DNA of 18,845 nucleotides from Phyllobacteriaceae bacterium (GTDB lineage: Bacteria; Pseudomonadota; Alphaproteobacteria; Rhizobiales; Rhizobiaceae), in assembly GCA_024645155.1 (NCBI GenBank), contig JAHEGF010000032.1, positions 1 to 18,845 of the forward strand, written 5' to 3'. The position numbers and the translations under genes are program-made. The notes below the pieces were generated by a model. That model was given only the letters and a program-made list of their open reading frames with translations, ran no database searches and was not told the DNA's origin. How positions within the stretch are numbered: the stretch's first letter is position 1; every line of letters begins with the position of its first letter. Shown one piece after another: positions 7,631 to 15,494 of this stretch.

Positions 7631-7648
7631 ATCAGTAGAACTACTGAT
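7631..7648. promoter_or_regulatory. Perfect palindromic operator candidate (8+8) between dctP and the sensor kinase
   Basis: ATCAGTAG-AA-CTACTGAT is a perfect 8-base inverted repeat with a 2-base spacer. It lies 117 bases before the dctP start and 75 bases before the kinase start. NarL/FixJ-type regulators often bind two-fold symmetric sites of about this size. The adjacent response regulator (9116-9760) is therefore the natural candidate, acting on one or both divergent genes. Confidence 0.5.
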
Positions 7649-7722
7649 CCAGCCATTTCGCCCGTGCATGACGGCACCTTCTGTGGCATCTGCCTGTTTA
7701 AACAAAATTCGAGCCAATAGCC

Positions 7723-9093
7723 ATGAGCATTAAGACCAAATTGTTTTTCATCGCCTTGCTGCCCGTTGCCCTGATTTCCGTGGCGATGGTCTTTGTCATT
7801 GACCTGCAGTCGTCGCGTATGGCCAGGGCACAGGGTGAGACGGTCAGAAAGATGTACACGGATATCAAGCACGCCGAACTGCGCAATTATGTCATGCTGG
7901 CGCGAAACGCGCTTAATCCGATTTACACCTCCAATCTGAAGACGAAGCGGCAGGCGCAGCGCGAAGTAGCCGAAATCGCGCGAAAGATGACATTTGGCAC
8001 AGATAGCTACTTTTTTATCTATGAGGGCGACGGCAAGAACATCGTCAATCCGAGGCTGACGCATCTTGTCGGTAGCAACTGGATTGGCCTGGAGGATGAT
8101 GATGGAAGGCATGTGGTCAGGGATTTGATCGAACGGGCGAGGCGAGGCGGCGAGTTCTATTCCTACATCTGGAAGAAGCCATCAAGCGGCGAATATGTCG
8201 AAAAACTGGGTTACTCGGTGTATCTCGACAAATGGAACTGGATGCTGGGAACAGGGATCTACATGGATGATGTGTCCGAGCAGGTTGCAATGGTGCAGAC
8301 TGAGCTATCGAACAATGTCAAACAAACCCGCCTCGTGCTATTTGTCCTGTCATTGGGCGCGATTATCCTGACAGCTGCGATTATTGCGAATGCGCGGTTA
8401 TCCGAGCAGAAAATGGCTGATACCCGCCTCAAGGAACTTACCGCGCGGCTGGTGGACGCCCAGGAGCTCGAGCGAAAACGGGTTTCGCGTGAACTTCATG
8501 ACAGCATCAGCCAGCTTCTGGTTTCGACCCGTTATGGACTTGAGACGGCGTTGTCGCGAACGCGCCGGAACTCGAAGGTCTCGGAACCGATCGCGAAATC
8601 GATGCATGCTCTTGATAACGCGATCTCGGAAGTGCGCCGCATCTCCATAGCGTTGCGTCCTTCGGTTCTTGACGACATGGGACTGGCATCGGCGGTAACC
8701 AGTCTTGGTGCGGAGTTTGCAAAACATTCCAATATCGCTGTGGCGGTTCAAGTTGACCAGGTGCGCGACCTTCTGTCGGAAGAAGCGAAAACCGCGCTTT
8801 ACCGTGTCATCCAGGAAGGACTGACCAATGTCGCGCGGCACTCGAGTGCGAGACATGTGCGGATCAGGCTCATCCGGCGTGGCGCTCATGTCATCTTGGA
8901 ACTTGACGATGACGGGAGGGGATTGGCCGGAAACCGTGATGTTACGAACAGCGGAGGCATCGGTATCCGCAACATGGAAGAGCGGATCGACACATTTGAC
9001 GGGACGATCCAATTTTTGCGTTCAAAGATGGGCGGACTTGCGATCAGAGTGTCATTGCCAATAGAAAAACGGCGCGCAAAGATCGCTGCGTGA
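7723..9093 (+). CDS. Sensor histidine kinase, Cache domain plus HPK7 (HisKA_3) core
   Basis: This 456-residue membrane kinase probably detects the substrate of the neighbouring TRAP transporter. Residues 1-27 are a first membrane helix. About 35-190 form a periplasmic single-Cache-type domain (TDSYFFIYEGDG, NPRLTHLVGSNW, WNWMLGTGIYMDDV). A second helix spans 203-223. The cytoplasmic part has the HisKA_3 phosphoacceptor His259 in RELHDSISQLL, the N box RVIQEGLTNVARHS (Asn369), and the ATP-binding glycine motifs DDDGRG and GGIGIRNMEER. There is no room for a full HAMP domain between helix 2 and HisKA_3. No clear ribosome-binding site precedes the ATG, but it is the only start that keeps the first helix. 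The response regulator follows 22 bases later. Single-Cache sensors often bind short organic acids, which fits the TakP-like partner; ligand identity is inference. Confidence 0.92.
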   Translation: MSIKTKLFFIALLPVALISVAMVFVIDLQSSRMARAQGETVRKMYTDIKHAELRNYVMLARNALNPIYTSNLKTKRQAQREVAEIARKMTFGTDSYFFIYEGDGKNIVNPRLTHLVGSNWIGLEDDDGRHVVRDLIERARRGGEFYSYIWKKPSSGEYVEKLGYSVYLDKWNWMLGTGIYMDDVSEQVAMVQTELSNNVKQTRLVLFVLSLGAIILTAAIIANARLSEQKMADTRLKELTARLVDAQELERKRVSRELHDSISQLLVSTRYGLETALSRTRRNSKVSEPIAKSMHALDNAISEVRRISIALRPSVLDDMGLASAVTSLGAEFAKHSNIAVAVQVDQVRDLLSEEAKTALYRVIQEGLTNVARHSSARHVRIRLIRRGAHVILELDDDGRGLAGNRDVTNSGGIGIRNMEERIDTFDGTIQFLRSKMGGLAIRVSLPIEKRRAKIAA

Positions 9094-9115
9094 CGCCGGA
9101 ATCAAAGGAACCGAA

Positions 9116-9760
9116 TTGGACACAACAACCGAAAAGCTGCGGCTTGTCATTGTCGACGATCACGATCTGCTGCGCGAGGGAATACGCGCGAGGCTGTGCG
9201 AAGAAGAATTTGTCGATATCGTCGGCGAGGGCAGGGATGGCGGGGACGCTGTCAGGCTTTGTCTGTCACTCAAGCCTGACATAGTGCTTCTCGACATTTC
9301 AATGCCGGTCCTGAACGGTCTTGAGGCAGCGGTGCAGATCCGCTCAGCGTTGCCTTCGACGAAGATCCTGTTCCTGTCGATCTATGACAATGATGAGTAT
9401 GTGCGCGAAGCATTGAGAATTGGCGCCAATGGATTTGTACTGAAGGATGTATCCAAGCCAGAGATGATAAACGCTATCAAGGCTGTAGCGCGCGGCGCCA
9501 CCTACCTTGGTCCGCAGGTTGCGGCTTCGCTTGCGTTACGGCCTGCTTGCGATCCGGCATCTGGTGGTGATTACGGATTGTCGTTGCGGGAAAAGGAAGT
9601 TCTCTCGGCGATCTCCAAGGGCCTTACCAATCGCGAGATCGCAGACAAACTGAAGATCAGCGTGCGCACCGTTGAGAGCCACCGCATGTCAATTCGCGAA
9701 AAAACTGGTGGAGGCAATTCGATTGTGCTGTCAAAGATCGCAGAACGGCTGGGATTGTGA
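9116..9760 (+). CDS. Response regulator, NarL/FixJ family (REC + LuxR-type HTH)
   Basis: This 214-residue transcription factor is the partner of the upstream kinase. The receiver domain has acidic residues Asp14-Asp15 (VIVDDHD), the phosphoacceptor Asp60 (IVLLDISMPVLNG) and the switch Lys110 (FVLKD). The C-terminal LuxR-type helix-turn-helix is clear: LSLREKEVLSAISKGLTNRE, then ISVRTVESHRMSIREKTG. The start is TTG at 9116, because no in-frame ATG exists before the receiver core and AAAGGA at 9104-9109 sits at a good distance. It is likely co-transcribed with the kinase. The divergent TRAP operon is the obvious target, with the 8+8 palindrome at 7631-7648 as candidate binding site. The FAD oxidase gene begins 72 bases downstream with no strong terminator between. 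Confidence 0.93.
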   Translation: MDTTTEKLRLVIVDDHDLLREGIRARLCEEEFVDIVGEGRDGGDAVRLCLSLKPDIVLLDISMPVLNGLEAAVQIRSALPSTKILFLSIYDNDEYVREALRIGANGFVLKDVSKPEMINAIKAVARGATYLGPQVAASLALRPACDPASGGDYGLSLREKEVLSAISKGLTNREIADKLKISVRTVESHRMSIREKTGGGNSIVLSKIAERLGL

Positions 9761-9832
9761 GCGTAGTGCAATGGACAAAACTGGCAGCATCGTTGGCCTT
9801 GGCGGAACTGACCACAGCGCGGAAAACATCTT

Positions 9833-11464
9833 ATGAGTAGTGATAAGAAACAATACGGCCGGTGGAGGCCAAGCCGCCGGGCACTGCTGGCTACTGCCGG
9901 ACTGGCAGGCGGTGCATTGTGGGCAGGTACCACCGCAGCACGGCTGGCACGGGACCCGTCATCGCAAAAAAGCTGTGGCCGCATTTCGGATATCGACGGT
10001 ATTCAACTGGCCAGGCCGGCTCCGGTTTCGATGCCGGTGCACGACCCCGGTCTGCAGTGGCTGTCCAAGGGCGGCGAGATCAACGATGCCAGCTGCCTTT
10101 CGCAAACTCCGGTTTACGGGGTTGTCAATGTGCGCAGCGAAGATGATGTCGCCAAGGCAATGGCCTTTGCGCGCGCCAACGGTTTGAAGATATCGATATC
10201 GGCCGTGCGCCATTCCATGGGTGGGCACGCGTTTGACGACTACGCACTTGTGTTGGACATGCGCGGGTTCAACGCTGTTGAGGTACGTACCGAGGACATG
10301 GTGATGACCGTCCAGACCGGCGCAGTCTGGCACGATATCCAAAATGTGCTCCACCCGCGTTTTGCGGTCAAGGCCATGCAGTCCAGCGATATTTTTTCCG
10401 TCGGCGGATCGATATCGGTCAACGCGCACGGCATGGATCATCATGCCGGTTCGGTTCTCGGTACAGTGCGGTCCATGCGGGTGATGCTGGCGGACGGATC
10501 GGTCGTGACGTGTTCACGTGGAGAGAACGCCGACCTGTTTTACCACGTGATCGGCGGCTATGGCCTTTTCGGGGTGGTCCTTACTGCAGACATCGAAATT
10601 ACCGGCAACGCCGTCTACCGGACATCGCGGAAAACAGTGCCGGCCAGTACGTTCCCGCAGGTGTTTGCCGACGAGATCGAAAATGACGATCGTCTCGGAC
10701 TGTTTTACGGGCATCTGTCAACCGCGGCGAAAAGTCTGCTCAATGAGATGATCATCTACCGGTATGACCGCGTTGAGGGGGCGGATATCGCGTCAATTCC
10801 GCAACTGGGCGAACCGGGCGCAGTCAAGGTGAAGCGTCTGTTGCTGAACCTGTCGAAATACGGATCGGTATTCCGGGACCTGAAATGGTTTGCCGAAAAG
10901 AACCTGGAACCAAAGGTGGAGAGCTGCACGGTGCCGCGGACCGCTGCAATGGGCGAGGGCGAGGCCTGCCTTGTCAGCCGCAACGAACCGATGCACGATT
11001 CCGTGCCCTACCTGTTTAATGACCTGAAAAATGATACCGACATTCTGCATGAGTATTTTATCCCGCGACCGGCATTTATTGCTTTCCTTGAGGATGTCCG
11101 CGCTGCCATGCGCCGCCACGATGCCGGTGTCCTGAATGCGTCTGTAAGGGTTGTGCACCGCGAGGATACGGCGCTGACCTATGCGCCGGCGGAAGCGTTT
11201 TCACTGGTGCTCTACATAAACCAGTCATCCGATGAACGCGGCAATGCCAAGATGCGGGCATTTACCCGCGACCTGATTGATCTGACCATCAAGCATGGCG
11301 GCCGGTTTTTCCTGCCCTATCAGTTGCACTATACGGGCAAACAGCTGCTGGCCTGTTATCCGGAATTGCCAGAGTTCTTGGCGGCCAAGCGCCGCTACGA
11401 TCCGTCTGGCCTTTTTACGTCAACCTGGTATCGCGCGGTGTCGGCTCTTGTGGCCAATGGCTAG
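9833..11464 (+). CDS. FAD-linked oxidase with twin-arginine signal (sugar-lactone/alditol oxidase type)
   Basis: This 543-residue flavoprotein probably acts outside the cytoplasmic membrane. A Tat-like signal is seen as SRRALLATAG at residues 14-23, followed by an Ala/Gly-rich helix. The FAD_binding_4 (PCMH-type) domain covers roughly 85-260, with AVRHSMGGHAF (124-134), SVGGSISVNAHG (189-200) and VIGGYGLFGVVL (239-250). The C-terminus ends in KRRYDPSGLFTSTWY, as in D-arabinono-1,4-lactone and gulonolactone oxidases. These enzymes oxidise sugar lactones or alditols using oxygen or another acceptor. His127 in the RHS motif is in the region that carries covalent FAD in that family; covalent attachment is not certain. 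The ribosome-binding site is weak (GCGGAAAA). The gene may be read from the two-component operon. It converges with the next gene with 15 bases between. Confidence 0.85.
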   Translation: MSSDKKQYGRWRPSRRALLATAGLAGGALWAGTTAARLARDPSSQKSCGRISDIDGIQLARPAPVSMPVHDPGLQWLSKGGEINDASCLSQTPVYGVVNVRSEDDVAKAMAFARANGLKISISAVRHSMGGHAFDDYALVLDMRGFNAVEVRTEDMVMTVQTGAVWHDIQNVLHPRFAVKAMQSSDIFSVGGSISVNAHGMDHHAGSVLGTVRSMRVMLADGSVVTCSRGENADLFYHVIGGYGLFGVVLTADIEITGNAVYRTSRKTVPASTFPQVFADEIENDDRLGLFYGHLSTAAKSLLNEMIIYRYDRVEGADIASIPQLGEPGAVKVKRLLLNLSKYGSVFRDLKWFAEKNLEPKVESCTVPRTAAMGEGEACLVSRNEPMHDSVPYLFNDLKNDTDILHEYFIPRPAFIAFLEDVRAAMRRHDAGVLNASVRVVHREDTALTYAPAEAFSLVLYINQSSDERGNAKMRAFTRDLIDLTIKHGGRFFLPYQLHYTGKQLLACYPELPEFLAAKRRYDPSGLFTSTWYRAVSALVANG

Positions 11465-11479
11465 TTCTGCCAGCCAGTC

Positions 11480-12604
11480 TCAGTAATCATAAAGATGCTC
11501 GAGCCGACCACCTGATTTTTCCAGTTCCGGCAGCACGGTGTGAAGGCGTCTCACGGCCAGCGTCAGACCGGTCCGCCAAACCTTTGGATCGGCAGGCAGG
11601 GGATAAGCAAACAGCAGTTGCGAGCCTTCCGGTGGTGTCATCAAGCCGTCTGACAACATTGTTGCCATGATCTCGTCATTTCCGCCGATTTCAACAAACC
11701 TGATGCCACGGCTGATCAGCCGCGGAACCATTTCGGTAAAAACCTGGTAGCGCGGGGTGACAAAGACCGCGCCGTCGTCCGCGAGGTTCATTTCGATCCT
11801 GGTGCCGGCCTCGCCGGCAATTGCATCTGCGACAGGACCGGTAGCCCATACATGGATGTCGAGCAGCGCCGGATCACTGCTCGCCTGCAAGCCGGTGCGA
11901 ATGATTTTCGCATAGACCTGCTTGACGGAGTAGCTCAACCCGAACGCCAGTTTGCGTTCCCATGACCTGACGGCACCGGCGCCGCGTGCCGGTTCAATAT
12001 TCCATAGGCCGGCGCGTTTTGACTTGTTGTCGAACCGGTACCATGGAATCTGGTCGAGGAAAGCGGCATATTCGGCGGCGACATCCGCCTGGTATCGGTC
12101 CTCCTCGACCGGAGCACCGGCCACAATCCGGGTTGTCCTGCCAACCGTGTTTTCATAGATCGACTGGATCGCGTTTTCGATCGTGTGACTGGTGCCGATC
12201 ACGGTCAGCATCACATGATTTGCCGTGTTGAACGGATATTGCTCGGCGGCACGGATGACGATGGCGTAGTCTTGCCAGAACCGTCCGATATAGGACCAGT
12301 AGGGGAAGCTGCTTGGACTGTTCGTAGCAACATGGGTTGCGTATTCGCGGGCGGCATAGACGATCGCCCATTCCGGATAGGTCAGCCAGGTAGAGTCCTC
12401 GGGACGCTTGTAGCCAGGAATTTCGCTGGCCAGCCTTTCCTGTATCCGTGGCGCGGGCGCATTTTCCGGCACACCGGCCAGCGGAGTGTTCGGCAACGGT
12501 CCCGTGGTCAGGATTCCATAGGCGAGGCCTGCGACCGGAATGATCGCGATCAGGAGTACAATGGCAAACAATACGCGGACGAACCGCCAGATCAGACGAA
12601 ACAC
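11480..12604 (-). CDS. Membrane-anchored protein of unknown function
   Basis: I do not recognise this 374-residue protein. It has one clear N-terminal hydrophobic helix (about residues 8-32), so it is probably anchored in the inner membrane with most of the chain outside the cytoplasm. The rest is soluble and rich in aromatic residues, for example TYPEWAIVYAAREYATHV and SYIGRFWQDYAIVIRAAEQY, and I see no catalytic signature. The start is GTG at 12604, with GAGG a suitable distance upstream. It lies 17 bases after the stop of the small membrane protein gene on the same strand, so the two form an operon. Even composition and clean length argue for a real, conserved gene. A functional link with the convergent FAD oxidase is possible but unsupported. 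Confidence 0.75.
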   Translation of the reverse strand: MFRLIWRFVRVLFAIVLLIAIIPVAGLAYGILTTGPLPNTPLAGVPENAPAPRIQERLASEIPGYKRPEDSTWLTYPEWAIVYAAREYATHVATNSPSSFPYWSYIGRFWQDYAIVIRAAEQYPFNTANHVMLTVIGTSHTIENAIQSIYENTVGRTTRIVAGAPVEEDRYQADVAAEYAAFLDQIPWYRFDNKSKRAGLWNIEPARGAGAVRSWERKLAFGLSYSVKQVYAKIIRTGLQASSDPALLDIHVWATGPVADAIAGEAGTRIEMNLADDGAVFVTPRYQVFTEMVPRLISRGIRFVEIGGNDEIMATMLSDGLMTPPEGSQLLFAYPLPADPKVWRTGLTLAVRRLHTVLPELEKSGGRLEHLYDY

Positions 12605-12621
12605 GAACTACCTCATCTTGA

Positions 12622-13059
12622 TTATGTGCGGCTGGTCATCTTTGTACCGGCGCCGGCAAATCCGATCCAAACCGCTATACCACCAATGATCAAATGCGGC
12701 AGGTTGGCAAAGAAACGCGCCGGAAATTCGACATCGGAAACACCAATGATGGCATCGATACCGTTTATGAATATACCGCCATCCAGACAACCCTGGCCGG
12801 TAAGGAAACCGAGAACGCCATCAAACAGGTAGAGCGCTCCAAAAAGCCTGAAATAAAGTGTGGAGGCGCGTTGCGAGATCATCGCCGCCGCGAGCGCCCA
12901 GATGCCGGAAAAGCCGTGCAACGCATCGTCCCACCATTGCAGGCTGAACAGGCCGAACAGGTTTCCGTTGGAATCGGTAAATCCGGGGACATAGCCTATC
13001 GCCACGACGGCAAAGAACAGGATCGCGTATCCGATCGCATATTTTTGAACCAGAGCCAT
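12622..13059 (-). CDS. Small four-helix membrane protein, DUF4383-like
   Basis: This 145-residue protein has about four hydrophobic segments: ALVQKYAIGYAILFFAVVAI at the start, one around HGFSGIWALAAAM, one around YFRLFGALYLFDGVLGFL, and one around LPHLIIGGIAVWIGF. The order and the Gly- and His-containing loops resemble the DUF4383 family, whose function is not known. The frame could extend to 13209, but I start at the ATG at 13059. A ribosome-binding site AAGGA lies 7 bases upstream, and the added 50 residues are hydrophilic and unlike the family. It is the first gene of a two-gene unit with the membrane-anchored protein that follows. Confidence 0.75.
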   Translation of the reverse strand: MALVQKYAIGYAILFFAVVAIGYVPGFTDSNGNLFGLFSLQWWDDALHGFSGIWALAAAMISQRASTLYFRLFGALYLFDGVLGFLTGQGCLDGGIFINGIDAIIGVSDVEFPARFFANLPHLIIGGIAVWIGFAGAGTKMTSRT

Positions 13060-13482
13060 GAACTGTTCCTTCGCTGAGTCGGCATATCTTGGTGATTCCG
13101 ATACATACGCAATATGGTGCAATGGTGCCAGCTTGACTGACCACGTGCCCGGCCCGTTGTTAACGATGATTGAAAACAGCCGGTTTCCGGACAAGCGCAA
13201 TTGTGTCACCTGTGCGGTTCAAAGAGCAGTTTTGGCCCGTTGGGTTACGGTCGGATTGCGCTGTCGGACGCGCGATGTTCAGTACCCGTCCATGTCGTGC
13301 CCGTTGACACGAATGGCTTAGAGCCATGTGCGGCAGGCCGGATCGGGACATTGACGCGCCGAAACAGGATCCGGCGGTCAACAAGCCTCGACAGCAACAA
13401 ATAAGGCGTCCGCTTCGGCGGATGCTACTTCTTTCACCGGCTCGCCATCTTAATTTGTCAGGCGGAACGTGGCGCCGCCTCC
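13060..13482. other. 423-base region with no convincing gene
   Basis: The only frame of note, on (-) from 13486, is Arg/Ser-rich, has no ribosome-binding site and overlaps the end of the DUF899 gene, so I do not call it. The region should carry the promoter of the small membrane protein gene near 13060-13160. There, two copies of ATGGTGC (13114-13120 and 13122-13128) stand 8 bases apart. The terminator-like hairpin at 13406-13425 is listed separately. I see no tRNA or mobile-element remnant. Confidence 0.6.
13406..13425. terminator. Hairpin with TTCG tetraloop, probable terminator
   Basis: GCGTCCGC-TTCG-GCGGATGC forms an 8-base-pair stem on the (+) RNA (one G-U pair) closed by the very stable UUCG loop, followed by TACTTCTTT. 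On (-) the same stem has one A-C mismatch and is followed by CTTATTTGTT. It lies 57 bases past the stop of the DUF899 gene, so it most likely ends that (-) transcript. It may work in both directions. Confidence 0.55.
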
Positions 13483-14181
13483 TCAATATTCATCGTTTCT
13501 GCGTACCCAGTCCATCGAGTAGGGCAGATCGTCCTCGTTGCGGCCCTTCGGTGCGATATCGAGAAGCTGATAGGTGGCGTTGTATGGGTCGAGGCCGCGC
13601 GAATATGTCGAGTAGGTATGAAAGATGGCATCATCCTTGTCGCGCTCGAATACACTGATGCCCGGAGCTTCAGGGCCGCCGAAATTGTTTTTCCTGTAGT
13701 TATAGACCACATCGCCAGAGGTGATCTCGTCGGGAGTGAAAGTGACATTGAAATCGCTGTTGAATTTCGATTTTCCGGAGGAGAACCAGGGAAAAGACCA
13801 CCCCAAGCGCGACCGGTAGGCAAGCAGTTTTTCAAGCGGTGCGCTGGACGTTGCGACCAGGGAGACGTCGCGCGCCCGCAGATGCACCCGCGATCGGTCG
13901 TAATTGTCAGCCCAAAACGAGCAGGATTTGCAACCTTCACTCCAATCGGGGTGGAACATGAAATGATAAACGATCAGCTGGCTGCAGCCGAAGAACAGGT
14001 CGGGAAATTTCGCGGGCCCCGATTCACCCTCAAAGACGTAATCCCTTTCGACAAGTACGCGCGGCAGTGCGCGGCGCTTTCTTGCGAGTTCGTCGCGGGC
14101 TCCTTGTAAAGCCTTTTCCTCTTGGAGCAGTTCGAGCCTTGCGGCAAGCCATGTATCACGGTCTGTAATCTGCTGGGTCAT
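13483..14181 (-). CDS. DUF899 thioredoxin-like protein
   Basis: This 232-residue protein is of the DUF899 family, a thioredoxin-fold group sometimes annotated as dithiol-disulfide isomerase. Visible family marks are LLQEEKALQGARDELARKRR (residues 18-37), DYVFEG, LIVYHFMF at 69-76, the cysteine motif GCKSCSFWAD at 83-92 (Cys84 and Cys87 as CxxC), and the closing YSMDWVRRND. The CxxC suggests thiol redox chemistry; the substrate is unknown. It lies 62 bases after the sigma-factor stop. That gap contains an ECF-type promoter (14204-14232) and the ribosome-binding site GGAGG. It is therefore probably a target of the sigma factor, besides possible read-through from the sigma operon. Confidence 0.9.
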   Translation of the reverse strand: MTQQITDRDTWLAARLELLQEEKALQGARDELARKRRALPRVLVERDYVFEGESGPAKFPDLFFGCSQLIVYHFMFHPDWSEGCKSCSFWADNYDRSRVHLRARDVSLVATSSAPLEKLLAYRSRLGWSFPWFSSGKSKFNSDFNVTFTPDEITSGDVVYNYRKNNFGGPEAPGISVFERDKDDAIFHTYSTYSRGLDPYNATYQLLDIAPKGRNEDDLPYSMDWVRRNDEY

Positions 14182-14203
14182 CTGAATTCCTCCAATTTTT
14201 CCG

Positions 14204-14232
14204 AGGACGTTGGCAGTATCCGTTTTCCGACA
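14204..14232 (-). promoter_or_regulatory. ECF sigma-type promoter upstream of DUF899
   Basis: Read on (-): TGTCGG (14232-14227), 17 bases, CGTCCT (14209-14204), then 22 bases to the ATG. The same hexamers with the same 17-base spacing occur before the DGPF gene at 15883-15911. TGTCG-type -35 and CGTC-type -10 elements are typical of ECF sigma factors. The sigma gene ends only 11 bases before the -35 element, so this would be an internal promoter dedicated to DUF899. Confidence 0.65.
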
Positions 14233-14243
14233 TCATAGAAGAA

Positions 14244-15494
14244 CTATTCCGCCAGTTCCGCAATGCGGTCGCGGATATAATCGGCTTCAGCCGCGTTTGG
14301 CCCGAGCGCCAGTGCGGAGGAAAATGCTTGCCGGGCTCCCGCGAAGTCGCCCGATTCGCGGCACAACGATCCCCTGGTTGTGTGGTAGTGCATATAGCCG
14401 GAGAGCGGCTCGGCGAGCGGTTCCAGCATTTCAAGGCCCGCCTGCGGTCCCCGGATCCTGGCGGCTACAACGGCCCTGTTCAGGCGCACTACGGGGGACG
14501 GCTGCAACACTTCCAGTGCGGTGTATAGACGCTCGATTTCCGCCCAATCGGTATCCCCCGGGGCCTTGGCTGCACAATGGACTGCGGCAATCGCCGCCTG
14601 GATTTGATAGGGTCCGGGCTTTCCGGTCCGCAATGCCTTTTCGATTAGGACCCGCGCCTCCGCGATCATATCGCGGTCCCACTTTGACCGGTCCTGATCG
14701 TCCAGCCTGACAAGCGAACCGGCTTGGTCGATACGGGCTGAGCGCCTGGCATGCTGCGACAGAAACAGAGATAGAAGGCCTATCACTTCTGGTTGGGCGG
14801 GAAACAGATTCAGCACCAGCCTGGCGAGGCGGATTGCCTCCTCGCACAATGTCGCGCGAATGTGGACGTCGCCGCCGGCTGAAGAATACCCTTCGTTGAA
14901 CATCAGGTAGATCATTGCCGTGACCGCAGACAACCGGCTGTTGCGCTCGCTAAGGCTCGGTGTTTCCAGCCGGACCGCGATGGCGGCAGCCTTCTTCTTT
15001 GCACGGGTAATCCGCTGTTCCATGGCTTTCGGCTGGATGACAAAGGCGCGCGCGATTTCAGCAACGGACAGGCCGCCGATGACTTTTAGCGCCAGGGCAA
15101 GCTGGTCGTGGCGTGGTAATTCAGGCTGACAGCACATGAACACCAGGCGCAGCACATCATCGCGTATGGCCGAATTGTCGATGGCTTCAACAAGTTCGGT
15201 TTCGGTATCATCGCGTTCGCCGACAAGTTCCGGTAGCGGTCCGTCAACAAGGCGCTTTTCCTTGCGCAGAGCGTCAATGCCGGTCCGCTGTCCAACCCGG
15301 ATCAGCCATGCCGCCGGGTCTCTTGGCAGTCCGTCACCGCTCCAGGCGCGGGTTGCACGCAAGCTGGCTTCCTGCAACGCGTCTTCAGCCAGTTCGAAAC
15401 GCCTGAAATACCGGGTAAGCGCTGCAAGCGCGACGGGTCTTGCAGCGGCTATGTGTGCGGCAATTGCCGATTGTGCCGGTGCCTTAGCCATCAT
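14244..15494 (-). CDS. ECF sigma factor, ECF42 type, with C-terminal TPR extension
   Basis: This 416-residue alternative sigma factor directs RNA polymerase to specific promoters. The sigma-2 region covers about 22-90 (RYFRRFELAEDALQEASLRA, then DPAAWLIRVGQRTGIDALRK). The sigma-4 region lies near 115-170 (LALALKVIGGLSVAEIARAF). A long C-terminal helical extension (about 175-416) includes IYLMFNEGYSS and TPR-like helices. This build, about twice a normal ECF sigma, is characteristic of group ECF42, which lacks a classical anti-sigma factor and sits beside DGPF-domain proteins, as here. The start is uncertain: ATGATG at 15494/15491 follows AGGAG very closely, and an upstream TTG at 15518 is possible. 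It overlaps the DGPF gene end by 11 bases, implying translational coupling. Confidence 0.9.
   Translation of the reverse strand: MMAKAPAQSAIAAHIAAARPVALAALTRYFRRFELAEDALQEASLRATRAWSGDGLPRDPAAWLIRVGQRTGIDALRKEKRLVDGPLPELVGERDDTETELVEAIDNSAIRDDVLRLVFMCCQPELPRHDQLALALKVIGGLSVAEIARAFVIQPKAMEQRITRAKKKAAAIAVRLETPSLSERNSRLSAVTAMIYLMFNEGYSSAGGDVHIRATLCEEAIRLARLVLNLFPAQPEVIGLLSLFLSQHARRSARIDQAGSLVRLDDQDRSKWDRDMIAEARVLIEKALRTGKPGPYQIQAAIAAVHCAAKAPGDTDWAEIERLYTALEVLQPSPVVRLNRAVVAARIRGPQAGLEMLEPLAEPLSGYMHYHTTRGSLCRESGDFAGARQAFSSALALGPNAAEADYIRDRIAELAE

Noticed and set aside
7515..7631. Longer dctP start at 7631
   Set aside because: It would put 39 unrelated residues before a clear Tat signal and bury the strong GGGAGGA ribosome-binding site.
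7684..7699. TGGCAT...TGTTT as a sigma-54 promoter before the sensor kinase
   Set aside because: The invariant GG-N10-GC spacing is not met (TT stands where GC is needed), and the response regulator is of the sigma-70-dependent NarL class.
13264..13292. A further TGTCGG ... CGTCC pair on (+)
   Set aside because: The spacer is 19 bases instead of 17 and no gene follows on that strand.
13160..13486. 108-codon open frame on (-) in the gene-poor gap
   Set aside because: Arg/Ser-rich, no ribosome-binding site, overlaps the DUF899 stop region and the terminator-like hairpin.
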